Shown: positions 17,741 to 26,596 of the stretch, one piece after another
How the letters are laid out: every line of letters starts with the position of its first letter
Numbering within the stretch: position 1 is the first letter of the stretch
Source of the DNA: Megamonas hypermegale
Lineage (GTDB): Bacteria; Bacillota; Negativicutes; Selenomonadales; Selenomonadaceae
Direction of reading: 5' to 3'
Assembly (NCBI RefSeq): GCF_900187035.1
Contig: NZ_LT906446.1
Location: forward strand, 310,001 to 374,000
DNA length: 64,000 bases
Position numbers and translations under genes: made by a program
Notes under the pieces: generated by a model
Databases searched by the model: none
Told to the model about the DNA's origin: nothing
The model's input: only the letters and a program-made list of their open reading frames with translations

Positions 17741-17775
17741 AAACTCCAATATATTTATGTTAATATATTGGAGTA
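17741..17775 (-). terminator. Terminator of glycerate kinase gene
   Basis: ACTCCAATATAT / ATATATTGGAGT stem followed, on the minus strand, by a TTTTTTAT run. Confidence 0.85.
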
Positions 17776-17784
17776 GATAGGCTA

Positions 17785-18906
17785 TTATTTCAGGATACGT
17801 ATTAAATTATCCATTGTTATGGCTAGATTTTTTTCACTGTATTTGATAGCCTCTTCAAAAGGTAACGGTTTAGTATTGATGCTAAAAACAGCAGTTACAC
17901 CGGCAGTGTAAAGTTTATCAATATCATCATCTATACAGCCAACTATAGCGATTAAAGGAATATTATATTTTTTTGTGTAATCTGCAATGCCACTGATGAC
18001 TTTTCCTTGAATGGATTGATTATCGATTTTTCCTTCACCTGTAAATACATAATCAGCGTCTTTGATTAATTGGTCAAATTTTACTAAATTTAAAATGGAA
18101 TTTATGCCACTTTGAAGTTGTCCATTAAAAAAGCCGACAACACCTGCTCCCATGCCACCAGCAGCTCCAGCACCAGGTATATTTTCTACATCTTTATTTA
18201 AATCATTTTTAATTATTTGTGCCAAATGATGTAATCCTTTATCTAAAAGTTCTACTGTTTTTTTATCTGCGCCTTTTTGCGGGGCGAAGACATAAGCTGC
18301 ACCATTTATGCCACAAAGTGGGTTTGTTATATCACACATAGCGGAAAATTGTACATCAGAATATTTTTCTTTAAATGAAGCAATATCAATATGGTAAATA
18401 TCTTGCAGCGTTTTTCCAATAGGAATGAAAGCTTCACCATTTTTATTTGTAAATTTTATGCCAAGAGCAGCTGCCATTCCACAACCGCCGTCATTTGTAG
18501 CACTTCCGCCTAAGCCTAATAAAATTTTAGTGGCTCCGTTATCTATAGCATCTTTTATTAATTCGCCTACACCATAAGTAGAAGTGCGTTCAGCATGAAG
18601 ATTATTTTTTACTAAAGGCAGTCCAGCAGCAGCAGCCATTTCTATAATAGCGGTTTTATCGGGCAAAAGGCCGTAAAAAGAAGAAATATCTTCCATATAA
18701 GGTCCTTTTACAGTGATGAATTTTTTAGTGCCACCGGAGATTTTGAGCATAGCATCAACTGTTCCTTCGCCACCATCAGCCACAGGAATACTTATAATCT
18801 TAGAATTAGGCAGATGTTTTTTTATGACTTTTTCCATAGTAGTACAAATAGATTCAGAAGACATTGTACCTTTAAAAGAATCAGGAATTAAAATGAATTT
18901 TTTCAT
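17785..18906 (-). CDS. Glycerate kinase, GlxK/GarK family
   Basis: 373 aa, usual length. Phosphorylates glycerate (2- or 3-position depending on subfamily) to feed glycolysis. The N-terminal ILIPDSFKGTMSSESIC, the GLGGSATNDGGCGMAAALG motif, PGAGAAGGMGAGVVGF and the C-terminal FTGEGKIDNQSIQGK are all characteristic. GAGGTGATACC stands before the ATG on the minus strand. No other glycerate/glucarate genes adjoin it, so it is a single-gene unit with its own terminator. Confidence 0.95.
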   Translation of the reverse strand: MKKFILIPDSFKGTMSSESICTTMEKVIKKHLPNSKIISIPVADGGEGTVDAMLKISGGTKKFITVKGPYMEDISSFYGLLPDKTAIIEMAAAAGLPLVKNNLHAERTSTYGVGELIKDAIDNGATKILLGLGGSATNDGGCGMAAALGIKFTNKNGEAFIPIGKTLQDIYHIDIASFKEKYSDVQFSAMCDITNPLCGINGAAYVFAPQKGADKKTVELLDKGLHHLAQIIKNDLNKDVENIPGAGAAGGMGAGVVGFFNGQLQSGINSILNLVKFDQLIKDADYVFTGEGKIDNQSIQGKVISGIADYTKKYNIPLIAIVGCIDDDIDKLYTAGVTAVFSINTKPLPFEEAIKYSEKNLAITMDNLIRILK

Positions 18907-19138
18907 GGTATCACCTCAAAAATTACATTATTATAATAAGTAGAATATTATTATTTACTTTTGATTAGAAATATGTATTGTTTACAATCGATTAATATCG
19001 GTTAAATATACAAATTTTTGATTTAAATACATATAATAGGTACATTTTAACAAGTGTAGTAAATTACATATATTATACCTCTATTAATATGAAATTAGGT
19101 ATTAATAGATATTTTAAAAATTTATTTTACAAAAATGC
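18907..19138. other. Intergenic region between glycerate kinase and rplM promoter
   Basis: Divergent spacer, very AT-rich. It must hold the glycerate kinase promoter on the minus strand, where TATAAT occurs near 18928-18935, but I see no convincing -35 partner. No open frame or RNA recognised. Confidence 0.4.
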
Positions 19139-19167
19139 TTGACTTTACATGTCATTTACATTAAAAT
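19139..19167 (+). promoter_or_regulatory. Promoter of rplM-rpsI
   Basis: TTGACT (19139-19144), 17-base spacer, TAAAAT (19162-19167). Expected strong sigma-A promoter for ribosomal protein genes; start of transcription near 19174. Confidence 0.75.
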
Positions 19168-19174
19168 ATTTTCG

Positions 19175-19265
19175 TATGACGTTCGATGACGGCTTCCACT
19201 AGCCCCGGAACCGTGCAAAGGACATCTATTGCTAAAAAAATTAATTGAAAAATAGTTGAAAATTG
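19175..19265 (+). promoter_or_regulatory. Probable L13 leader (autoregulatory mRNA structure)
   Basis: The roughly 110-base untranslated leader holds a GC-richer, structured block, with GACGGCTTCC at about 19187, CCCCGGAACCGTGCAAAGG and a downstream TCTATTGCTA, in otherwise AT-rich DNA. Its position and the GGAACCGTGCAAAGG-like core fit the L13 leader class known upstream of rplM in Firmicutes, where L13 binds its own mRNA. Assignment is from memory of the motif, not a covariance search. Confidence 0.5.
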
Positions 19266-19284
19266 TACAGGGAGGGATATACAA

Positions 19285-19725
19285 GTGAAAACAACTTTCA
19301 TGGCAAACGCAGCAAATGTTGAACGTAAATGGTTCGTAGTTGACGCTGAAGGCCAGACAGTAGGTAGATTAGCTGCTGAAGTTGCAAAAGTACTTCGCGG
19401 TAAACATAAACCAACATTCACACCGCATGTTGACACTGGTGATTATGTCATCGTAGTTAACGCTGATAAAGTGGTATTCAGCGGTAAAAAATTAACTGAT
19501 AAAACATATTTCCGTCATTCTGGATATCCAGGAGGAACAACTTTCGTAACTCCTCAAAAAATGCTCCAGACTCAACCTGAAAAAGTTGTAGAAATGGCAG
19601 TTCGCGGCATGCTTCCTAAAAATAAATTAGGTGCTCAGATGTACAGAAAACTCAGCGTTTATGCTGGTCCTGAACATCCACATGCAGCTCAAAAACCAGA
19701 AGTTTTGGAATTAAATATTAGATAA
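19285..19725 (+). CDS. rplM: 50S ribosomal protein L13
   Basis: 146 aa. Early-assembly large-subunit protein. [28 protein letters not shown] and [31 protein letters not shown] are classic L13. Starts at GTG 19285 behind GGGAGGG (19270-19276). Cotranscribed with rpsI, 23 bases downstream, the usual pair in bacteria. Confidence 0.99.
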   Translation: MKTTFMANAANVERKWFVVDAEGQTVGRLAAEVAKVLRGKHKPTFTPHVDTGDYVIVVNADKVVFSGKKLTDKTYFRHSGYPGGTTFVTPQKMLQTQPEKVVEMAVRGMLPKNKLGAQMYRKLSVYAGPEHPHAAQKPEVLELNIR

Positions 19726-19748
19726 TACTTGGAAGGAGGAACAATAAA

Positions 19749-20138
19749 ATGGCAGTATCCTACTACGGCACAGGCCGCAGAAAGACTTCAGTTGCTAGAG
19801 TTCGTCTGGTTCCAGGTGAAGGCAACGTTGTAATTAATGGCCGTCATATTGATGAATATTTCGGTATTAAAACTTTAGACTTAATTGTAAAACAGCCTCT
19901 TAACTTAACTGAAACAGCTGATAAATATGATGTTATCGCTAACGTTCAGGGTGGTGGCCCTTCCGGTCAGGCTGGCGCAATTCGTCACGGCATTTCCCGT
20001 GCTTTATTAGAACTCGATGCTGAACTTCGTCCTGCTCTTAAAAAAGCTGGTTTCTTAACACGTGACCCACGTGAAAAAGAACGTCGTAAATACGGTCTCA
20101 AAAAAGCTCGTAAAGCATCCCAGTTCTCCAAACGTTAA
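19749..20138 (+). CDS. rpsI: 30S ribosomal protein S9
   Basis: 129 aa. Its basic C-terminal tail ([13 protein letters not shown]) reaches the P-site t[44 protein letters not shown] and [12 protein letters not shown] are diagnostic. GGAAGGAGG before the ATG. A terminator follows at once. Confidence 0.99.
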   Translation: MAVSYYGTGRRKTSVARVRLVPGEGNVVINGRHIDEYFGIKTLDLIVKQPLNLTETADKYDVIANVQGGGPSGQAGAIRHGISRALLELDAELRPALKKAGFLTRDPREKERRKYGLKKARKASQFSKR

Positions 20139-20163
20139 TCTTTTCGATTACAAAGAGAATACA

Positions 20164-20196
20164 AAGCTCACAATCATATGGTTGTGGGCTTTTTTG
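20164..20196 (+). terminator. Terminator of rplM-rpsI
   Basis: AGCTCACAA / TTGTGGGCT stem with loop TCATATGG, then TTTTTTGT. Confidence 0.9.
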
Positions 20197-20213
20197 TATT
20201 TTTAATAGCTTTA

Positions 20214-20242
20214 TTGAAGCTTTAGATTTTTTATGATATTAT
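20214..20242 (+). promoter_or_regulatory. Promoter of the Dcu transporter gene
   Basis: TTGAAG (20214-20219), 17-base spacer, TATTAT (20237-20242). Confidence 0.6.
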
Positions 20243-20287
20243 GTATAAATATAAAATTATTAAAATAAAGAAAAGAGGCTGATTAAA

Positions 20288-21604
20288 ATTATAAGTTTTT
20301 GGCTTGAGCTTGCTGTTATTGTCATTTGTTTGGCGATTGGTGGGCGATTTAGTGGAATTGGTCTTGGCGTGGCAGGCGGTTTTGGTCTTGCTATTTTGAC
20401 TTTGGGCTTTGGTCTTCCTGTTGGAGAAATGCCAACAAGCGTAGTATTTATTATCATGACTGTTATTACATGTGTGTCTTTATTGCAAGGTGCAGGCGGT
20501 CTTGATTATATGATATCTATGGCCGAAAAAATACTGCGAAAAAAACCTAGTGCTATTACTTTTTTAGGCCCATTAGTGTCCTACATATTTACAGTTATTT
20601 GTGGTACATCTTATGTTGCTTTTTCGGTATATCCAGTTATTGCAGAAATTGCAATTAATGCAAAAGTACGTCCTGAACGTGCAATGTCCATGTCAGTAAT
20701 TGCTTCTAATATGGCTGTTTGTGCTAGTCCTACAAGTGCAATAGCTGCTGCCATGATTGCTATTACTGCCTCTATTGGTGTTACACCACTTACCCTTTTA
20801 GCTGTGACTATACCTGCTTGTCTTTTAGGTGTATTAATTGGTTGTTTATTTGTTTATAAACGTGGTGCAGAACTTGCGGATGACCCAGAATTTAAACGCC
20901 GTGTGGCTACAGGACAATTTCAGGAAAATTATGTATTGGAAAGAAATTCTAATACAGCTACAACATCTGCAAAAGTTTCAGTAGCAATTTTTTTATTAGC
21001 AATTATTATTATCGTAGGACTGACTTCTCATCCCAATTTATTGCCCAATATTGGTCCGGGCGGAAAACCGATTTCTGTACCTACTCTTTTACAAATTACA
21101 ATGCTAGCTACAGGTGCTATAATCATGGTAGCTTGCCGTGTACCGCGTGATAAACTTGATTCAGGTTCAGTTTTTAAATCTGGTCTTGTTGGCGCTGTAG
21201 GTATTTTAGGTATTTCTTGGATGACGGATACTTTCTTTGGAACTCATTTAGATTTTATAACAGATGTTTTTGCTCAAACATTAATTCAACATCCAATGCT
21301 TTTTGGTGCAATGTTATTTGTAACTTCTATGGTACTTTATAGTCCAGCAGCAACAGCCGTGGCATTAATGCCAATTGGTGTATCATTAGGTTTACCTGCT
21401 GAAGTATTAGTTGGTTTAATTCCTGCTACATGTGCTGTATTTATCATCCCTGGTGGAGCACAAATCAGTTGTGTTGCTTTTGACCGTACAGGTACAACTA
21501 AGATAGGTCGCTTTGGATTTAATCATAGTTATTTAATACCAGGCATGGTATCACTCATAGCTTCTACGATTATATCCTTATTTCTTGCATATTTAATTTT
21601 CTGA
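20288..21604 (+). CDS. Anaerobic C4-dicarboxylate transporter, DcuA/DcuB family
   Basis: About 438 aa if started at 20288. Exchanges fumarate, succinate, malate or aspartate in anaerobic respiration. GIGLGVAGGFGLAILTLGFGLPVGE, FTVICGTSYVAFSVYPVIAEIA, SNMAVCASPTSAIAAAM and IIPGGAQISCVAFDRTGTTKIG are Dcu signatures. The longest reading from a usual start codon begins at TTG 20330, which would cut the first helix. Upstream in frame ISFWLELAVIVICLAIGG matches the Dcu N-terminus, with AAAGAGG (20272-20278) nine bases before an ATT at 20288; no ATG, GTG or TTG fits. An AUU start is therefore likely. Confidence 0.9.
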   Translation: MISFWLELAVIVICLAIGGRFSGIGLGVAGGFGLAILTLGFGLPVGEMPTSVVFIIMTVITCVSLLQGAGGLDYMISMAEKILRKKPSAITFLGPLVSYIFTVICGTSYVAFSVYPVIAEIAINAKVRPERAMSMSVIASNMAVCASPTSAIAAAMIAITASIGVTPLTLLAVTIPACLLGVLIGCLFVYKRGAELADDPEFKRRVATGQFQENYVLERNSNTATTSAKVSVAIFLLAIIIIVGLTSHPNLLPNIGPGGKPISVPTLLQITMLATGAIIMVACRVPRDKLDSGSVFKSGLVGAVGILGISWMTDTFFGTHLDFITDVFAQTLIQHPMLFGAMLFVTSMVLYSPAATAVALMPIGVSLGLPAEVLVGLIPATCAVFIIPGGAQISCVAFDRTGTTKIGRFGFNHSYLIPGMVSLIASTIISLFLAYLIF

Positions 21605-21617
21605 TATAAAATAACGT

Positions 21618-21666
21618 AAAAAGGCTTTAATTACTGATGAAATTCAGTTTTTAAAGTCTTTTTTTA
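21618..21666 (+). terminator. Terminator of Dcu transporter gene
   Basis: AAGGCTTTAA pairs with TTAAAGTCTT, then a T-run at 21659-21666. The loop is rather long. Confidence 0.7.
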
Positions 21667-21717
21667 TTGACTTGGAGTAAACTTCAAGCAGTATCTTATT
21701 TTAGAGGAGGTTTTATA

Positions 21718-22878
21718 ATGCAATTTCTTGGTTTTATAGGTTCGGTAATAAGTTTGATAATATTATTTGCGGCATCGGCAGCACCAATTCCGTTATATGC
21801 TAATTACACGGAATTGTTGAATTTAACAAAGGGACAATTATCATTTACAGCTGTTATGTATTTTATCGGTACAGTTATAGCTTTGATTTTTCTAGCACGT
21901 ATTTCTAATTTTTGTGGTAGAAAAATTGCCATTTATATTGTATTATTTTTAGGTATATTAGGTTGTTTATCGTTTGTATTTATAAATAGTACAGAATTTT
22001 TATTTTTAGGTAGATTTGTGCAAGGTTTGTCATGTGGTCTTGCTTCTAGTAGTGTAATAGCATTTATTATAGATAATGAACCTGAAAAATTAAAAGGTAT
22101 AGCAACATCTATCAGTAGTGCTGGACCAAATTTAGGTTTAGCAGTTGGTGCGATTGGTTGCGGATTTATTACACAATTTTGGGCGGATGATTTAAATTTT
22201 ATTTTTATATCATTGATTGCAAGTATGCTACTATGTTTTATTTTGATTTTTTTCAGCAAGGAAACGATGCCGTATCAAAGAGGCATTTTAAAATCCTTTA
22301 TACCTCAAATAAAAGCACCGCGTAATATTAGAAAATTGTTATTTCCTGCGGGTATGACTTTTATAGCAGGTTGGTCAATCGGTGGATTTTATCAAGCTTA
22401 TAGTGCTAGTATAGCTACACAAATTTTTAATTTATCTGATACGTTTATCGCTTCGATGGTGTTCATATCATTTATTGCACCGATTGCTTTGGGTGCAGCC
22501 TTGGCTAAAAGTATTACTGCTGTTAAAGCTCAAAGATATGGTATGCTAGGTTTTGTAATTTCTTTATCATTATTGTATATTTGTTTATTCAGCGATAATA
22601 TAATTTATTATTTCGTTGTTAATATTTTAGCGGGAATATTTGAAGGAATTATGTTTACAGGTAGTATGAAAAGTATTTTAGATGTAACGAATATAAAAGA
22701 CCGTGCAGGTGTTTTATCTTTGATTTATGTTATTGCTTACAGTGGAGCAGCGATACCTAATTTTATTGTGAGTCAAATAGCGTATTTATTTAATTTAACA
22801 CAATTGACCTTATGTTACGTTGTATTGTCAATTATTTGTTATATATTATTGTTATTTAGTACAAAAAATAATATATAG
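21718..22878 (+). CDS. MFS transporter
   Basis: 386 aa from ATG 21718, which has AGAGGAGG in front; the frame is open further upstream but without a ribosome site. Twelve hydrophobic segments are apparent. The signature RISNFCGRKIAIY corresponds to the MFS loop 2-3 motif, and GRFVQGLSCGLASSSVIAFI resembles drug or arabinose-efflux type carriers (YnfM/AraJ-like). Substrate unknown. Monocistronic, with a terminator downstream. Confidence 0.85.
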   Translation: MQFLGFIGSVISLIILFAASAAPIPLYANYTELLNLTKGQLSFTAVMYFIGTVIALIFLARISNFCGRKIAIYIVLFLGILGCLSFVFINSTEFLFLGRFVQGLSCGLASSSVIAFIIDNEPEKLKGIATSISSAGPNLGLAVGAIGCGFITQFWADDLNFIFISLIASMLLCFILIFFSKETMPYQRGILKSFIPQIKAPRNIRKLLFPAGMTFIAGWSIGGFYQAYSASIATQIFNLSDTFIASMVFISFIAPIALGAALAKSITAVKAQRYGMLGFVISLSLLYICLFSDNIIYYFVVNILAGIFEGIMFTGSMKSILDVTNIKDRAGVLSLIYVIAYSGAAIPNFIVSQIAYLFNLTQLTLCYVVLSIICYILLLFSTKNNI

Positions 22879-22919
22879 TGTCATTAGATTTTTATATCTA
22901 TGGCACATATATTGTTTTT
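22871..22919 (+). terminator. Terminator of MFS gene
   Basis: Imperfect stem ATATATAGTGTCATTAGAT / ATATCTATGGCACATATAT with loop TTTT, then TTGTTTTT. Just beyond it lies the left flank of the IS30 element. Confidence 0.75.
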
Positions 22920-22939
22920 ATATGATGGATTGTATAATG

Positions 22940-23966
22940 AAGTGCGACACCTAAAAAAATAAAAAACTCATTATGAATTTTCGTGTAAAATAAAGTTGCT
23001 ACACAAAACCTACACGAAAGGAAAATTCATAATGAGCTATCATCATCTTACCATATCTGAACGTATTCGTATAGAGGTTCTTTCTATTTTAGGTTATTCT
23101 ACTCGTTTTATTGCTAAATTTTTGCATCGCCATCATTCTACTATTGCTCGAGAACTATCTCGTAATAAATTTGAAAATGAATATGTCTCTACATCTGCTC
23201 ACAATAAATATCTTGAACGTCGTAAAAATTCTTCTCACTCTAGTAAATATAATGAATTTCTTTCTAATCTTATTTCTGAAAAATTACATGAAAATTGGTC
23301 TCCAGAACAGATTTCTAATGCACTTTTAAATGGTAAACTCTCCTTTAAAACTATTTATAATTGGATTTATATTGGTAAATTAAAAGGTATTTCACTTAAG
23401 AATTTACGACATAAAGGAAAACGTAGAAAAAAGGAAACACGTGGTAAATTCTTAATAGGAAACAGTATTACAACTAGACCAAAAGATGTAAAAAGTAGAA
23501 AAACTTTTGGACATTGGGAGTTAGATACCATAGTATCTAGTAGAGGAAAAGCTAAAGCTTGTTTAGCAACATTTGTAGAAAGAAAAACAAGATTTTATGT
23601 GGCAATAAAAATAAAAGATAGAACAGCCCCATCAATGCTAAAAGCAACAAAAAAGTTAGTGAAAGTACTACCAAAAAAGGCATTAAAAACATTTACAACA
23701 GATAGAGGAAAAGAATTTGCATGTTACAAAGAAGTAGAAAAATTAAATATAAAAGTATATTTTGCAGATGCTTATGCAGCATGGCAAAGAGGTAGTAACG
23801 AAAATTCAAATGGGTTATTAAGAGAATATTATCCAAAGAAAACAGATTTAGGACAAATATCTAATGATGATTTAATAAAAAAATTAATATTATTAAATAG
23901 TAGACCAAGAAAATGTTTAAATTGGGATAATCCATTTAATTTATTTTTAAAAGAAGTGTCGCACTT
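22940..23966 (+). mobile_element. IS30-family insertion sequence
   Basis: Core terminal inverted repeats AAGTGCGACAC (22940-22950) and GTGTCGCACTT (23956-23966) enclose one transposase gene. The repeats may extend outward to 22920 and 23986 (25 of 31 positions match). No clear target duplication at either candidate boundary. Inserted between the MFS gene terminator and the promoter of the sugar operon. Confidence 0.85.
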
Positions 23967-23973
23967 GGATTGA
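23032..23973 (+). CDS. IS30-family transposase
   Basis: 313 aa from ATG 23032 (GAAAGGAAAA upstream). N-terminal helix-turn-helix LTISERIRIEVLSILGYSTRFIAKFLHRHHSTIARELSRN. DDE catalytic residues appear in HWELDTIV, FTTDRGKEF and RGSNENSNGLLREYYPK. Looks full length and intact, so the element may be active. The stop lies seven bases beyond the core right repeat, a hint that the true right end is further out. Confidence 0.94.
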   Translation: MSYHHLTISERIRIEVLSILGYSTRFIAKFLHRHHSTIARELSRNKFENEYVSTSAHNKYLERRKNSSHSSKYNEFLSNLISEKLHENWSPEQISNALLNGKLSFKTIYNWIYIGKLKGISLKNLRHKGKRRKKETRGKFLIGNSITTRPKDVKSRKTFGHWELDTIVSSRGKAKACLATFVERKTRFYVAIKIKDRTAPSMLKATKKLVKVLPKKALKTFTTDRGKEFACYKEVEKLNIKVYFADAYAAWQRGSNENSNGLLREYYPKKTDLGQISNDDLIKKLILLNSRPRKCLNWDNPFNLFLKEVSHLD

Positions 23974-24020
23974 CAATTCATCATATCTAAAAAATGTTCA
24001 ATAAAAATATTCGAAAAATA

Positions 24021-24049
24021 TTGACTAGAGTTAATTTACATGTTATTAT
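24021..24049 (+). promoter_or_regulatory. Promoter of sugar operon
   Basis: TTGACT (24021-24026), 17-base spacer, TATTAT (24044-24049). The LacI-type operators lie just downstream, a roadblock or start-site arrangement. Confidence 0.7.
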
Positions 24050-24064
24050 ATCAATGTTGATTTT

Positions 24065-24080
24065 AGTAAAACGTTTTATT
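24065..24080 (+). promoter_or_regulatory. LacI-family operator O1
   Basis: AGTAAAACGTTTTATT, core palindrome TAAAACGTTTTA with central CG as in LacI/GalR operators. About 10 bases after the expected transcription start. Confidence 0.75.
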
Positions 24081-24112
24081 AATAAAATTGAAAATTGCTT
24101 TTTATTTTTGTG

Positions 24113-24138
24113 CATTAAGTAAAACGTTTTACTTAATG
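24113..24138 (+). promoter_or_regulatory. LacI-family operator O2, perfect 26-base palindrome
   Basis: A perfect palindrome of 26 bases centred on CG at 24125/24126; the inner 14 bases are GTAAAACGTTTTAC. It shares the core with O1, 48 bases away (centre to centre about 53), close to five helical turns, which would allow bridging by one tetramer or two dimers on the same face. Confidence 0.85.
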
Positions 24139-24223
24139 TAGGTAAAGGTGAAGAATAGATTTAAAATTTATTCGAACAGTTAATTTTATGTAGTATTTTA
24201 TAAAGAAAGAGAGCGTAGAAATT

Positions 24224-25519
24224 ATGGCTAAATTAATTCAATATGATGATGGTTATTTAAACAGAACCCCGATATTTCAATTCGTATTGTTATCTTGTTT
24301 GTTTGCTTTATGGGGAGGAGCAGCAAGCCTTAATGATATTTTAATTACGCAGTTTAAATCTATTTTTACTTTAAGTGATTTTGCTAGTGCTTTAGTACAG
24401 AGTGCTTTTTATGGCGGGTATTTTTTGATTTCTATTCCAGCTTCTGTTGTAATTCGTAAAACAACATATAAATTAGCAATTATGGTTGGTCTTATCTTTT
24501 TTATCGGTGGCTGTAGTTTATTTTTTCCAGCTTCAATGATGGCAACATATACGATGTTTCTTGTAGCTATCTTTGCTATGGCTATTGGTCTTGGATTTTT
24601 AGAAACAGCATCAAATACGTATAGTACAATGCTTGGTCCACGTAAATATTCTACACTTCGTTTAAATATTAGCCAAACATTTCAACCAATTGGTTCAGCA
24701 TCTGGTATTTTACTTGGTAAATATCTTGTGTTTCAAGAAGGCGATAGTTTAGCTTCACAAATGGCACAGCTCAGTCCAGAACAAGTGCATATGTTTAGAT
24801 TGCAAATGCTTCAACATACTTTGGAACCGTATAAAATTATTATTTGTGTTCTTGTAGCAGTATTTATATTATTTTTAATCACTAAATATCCTAAATGTAA
24901 AGTTAAATCAGCTGTTGATAATACAGTAGCAAAAGTTTCTTTAGGTGAAACTTTAAAATATCTTGCAGGAAATAATTTGTTCAAAAAAGGTATTTTAGCA
25001 CAGTTCTTATATGTAGGTATGCAGGTAGCTGTTTGGTCGTTTACAATTCGTTTAGCACTTGTTTTAATTCCACATATTAATGAACGTGAAGCAGCAGATT
25101 TTATGGTATTTAGTTTTGCTTGTTTCTTTGTAGGCAAATTTGTTGCTAACTTTTTGATGACGAAGTTCTCTGTTAACAAAGTGTTATTAGCATATTCTAT
25201 AATTGGTTGCATTTTAATTTTATATGTGGCATTCATGCCTAATTTAACAGCTATTTATGCTGCTGTAGCTATCAGTATTTTACTTGGTCCTTGCTGGGCA
25301 ACTATTTATGCTGAAACGTTAAAATCTGTAGAGAAAAAATACACTGAAACAGCAGGTGCTATCATTGTTATGTCCATTATCGGTGGTGCAGTTATGCCAG
25401 CAATACAGGGTTTTGTTTCAGATACAACAGGTTCAATGCAATTTTCATTCATTGTCAATTTCTTCTGTTTTGCGTATATAGGATATTATTTTTATCATAA
25501 GATAAAAATTGAACGATAA
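24224..25519 (+). CDS. FHS-family sugar/H+ symporter (FucP/GluP-like MFS)
   Basis: 431 aa. N-terminal PIFQFVLLSCLFALWGGAASLNDILITQFKSIF is the FucP/FHS pattern (normally FALWGFANNLNDILI). FYGGYFLISIPASVVIRKTTYKLAI and GLGFLETASNTYSTMLGPRK also match FucP. Probably proton-driven uptake of a monosaccharide. GAAAGAGAG precedes the ATG. First gene of an operon under the LacI operators, followed by an epimerase-like protein and a PfkB kinase. Confidence 0.9.
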   Translation: MAKLIQYDDGYLNRTPIFQFVLLSCLFALWGGAASLNDILITQFKSIFTLSDFASALVQSAFYGGYFLISIPASVVIRKTTYKLAIMVGLIFFIGGCSLFFPASMMATYTMFLVAIFAMAIGLGFLETASNTYSTMLGPRKYSTLRLNISQTFQPIGSASGILLGKYLVFQEGDSLASQMAQLSPEQVHMFRLQMLQHTLEPYKIIICVLVAVFILFLITKYPKCKVKSAVDNTVAKVSLGETLKYLAGNNLFKKGILAQFLYVGMQVAVWSFTIRLALVLIPHINEREAADFMVFSFACFFVGKFVANFLMTKFSVNKVLLAYSIIGCILILYVAFMPNLTAIYAAVAISILLGPCWATIYAETLKSVEKKYTETAGAIIVMSIIGGAVMPAIQGFVSDTTGSMQFSFIVNFFCFAYIGYYFYHKIKIER

Positions 25520-25544
25520 AATTGATTTTTTTAGAGGAGTTTAT

Positions 25545-26570
25545 ATGGTAAAAACTGAAATATTTTTAAAACGGGAATATTTTTCAGAAACAGCAACAAG
25601 TTTTTTACAAAATGATGAATTTAAGGTAAAATTATTTCGTTATCCTTCAGGAGTAGAAGCAATAGAACTTACTAATTCACGCGGTAAAATAGTAGTTCTT
25701 CCATATATGGGACAGATTATTTGGCGTGCTGAATTTGAGGGCATAGATTTAACGATGAAAAATATGTTTTCTCAGCCAAGACGCACACATAATATGCTTG
25801 ATACGTATGGTTGCTTTGCTTTTCATTCAGGAATACTTGCTAGTGGTTGTCCATCATCAGAAGATACTCACCCTATGCATGGTGAATTTTGCTGTGCTGA
25901 TATGGATAAAGTATGGCTTGAAATTGATGAAGATAGTGTAACTATTTGGGGCGAATATGAATATTGTCAAGGCTTTGGTTTTAGATATATAGCTCGTCCG
26001 CATGTTTGCTTAAAAGCTAAAGACAGTAAAATGACAATTGGTATGCAAGTTAAAAATACGACAAGTATCGAAATGCCACTACAATATATTTGTCATATTA
26101 ATTATGCTTATGTTGATAAAGGTGAGCTTTTCGCTAATATTCCAGATAGTGCATTTAAATTGCGCGAAAGCATCCCAAGTCATATAAAACCGTCAAAAGA
26201 TTGGTTTGTTTATACGGATGAGTTAAAGAAAATGCAAGCTAATGGACAAACTTTGACAAAATTGGGCAATCCTGAATTATATAATACAGAAATTGTATTT
26301 TTAGCAGATGATATCGATGAATATACAGACTTTGTAAATGCACAAATTCGTTCACCACAAGGTTATACTTTTGAAACAACTTTTTCTACTGAACAATTTA
26401 AGCATGCTATACGCTGGATTATGTACAATGGCGACCAGCAAGTTTCTTCATTCATTATTCCTGCAACAAGTAGACCAGAGGGATTTTTGGCTGCGAAAAA
26501 AGCGGGGCATCTAATTATGTTAAAACCAAATGAAACAAAATATTTTTCTGTTACAACTGGTTTAAAATGA
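25545..26570 (+). CDS. Aldose 1-epimerase-like protein (DUF4432 type)
   Basis: 341 aa from ATG 25545, with AGAGGAG in front (longer frame reaches back to 25509 without a ribosome site). The beta-sandwich galactose mutarotase fold is suggested by FRYPSGVEAIELTNSRGKIVVLPYMGQIIWRAEFEG, by HPMHGEFCCADMDKVWLE (His pair) and by QYICHINYAYVDKG. In sugar operons such proteins interconvert anomers of the imported sugar. Substrate unknown. Confidence 0.8.
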   Translation: MVKTEIFLKREYFSETATSFLQNDEFKVKLFRYPSGVEAIELTNSRGKIVVLPYMGQIIWRAEFEGIDLTMKNMFSQPRRTHNMLDTYGCFAFHSGILASGCPSSEDTHPMHGEFCCADMDKVWLEIDEDSVTIWGEYEYCQGFGFRYIARPHVCLKAKDSKMTIGMQVKNTTSIEMPLQYICHINYAYVDKGELFANIPDSAFKLRESIPSHIKPSKDWFVYTDELKKMQANGQTLTKLGNPELYNTEIVFLADDIDEYTDFVNAQIRSPQGYTFETTFSTEQFKHAIRWIMYNGDQQVSSFIIPATSRPEGFLAAKKAGHLIMLKPNETKYFSVTTGLK

Positions 26571-26596
26571 TAATATGATTTAAAGGAGGTTTTGGC

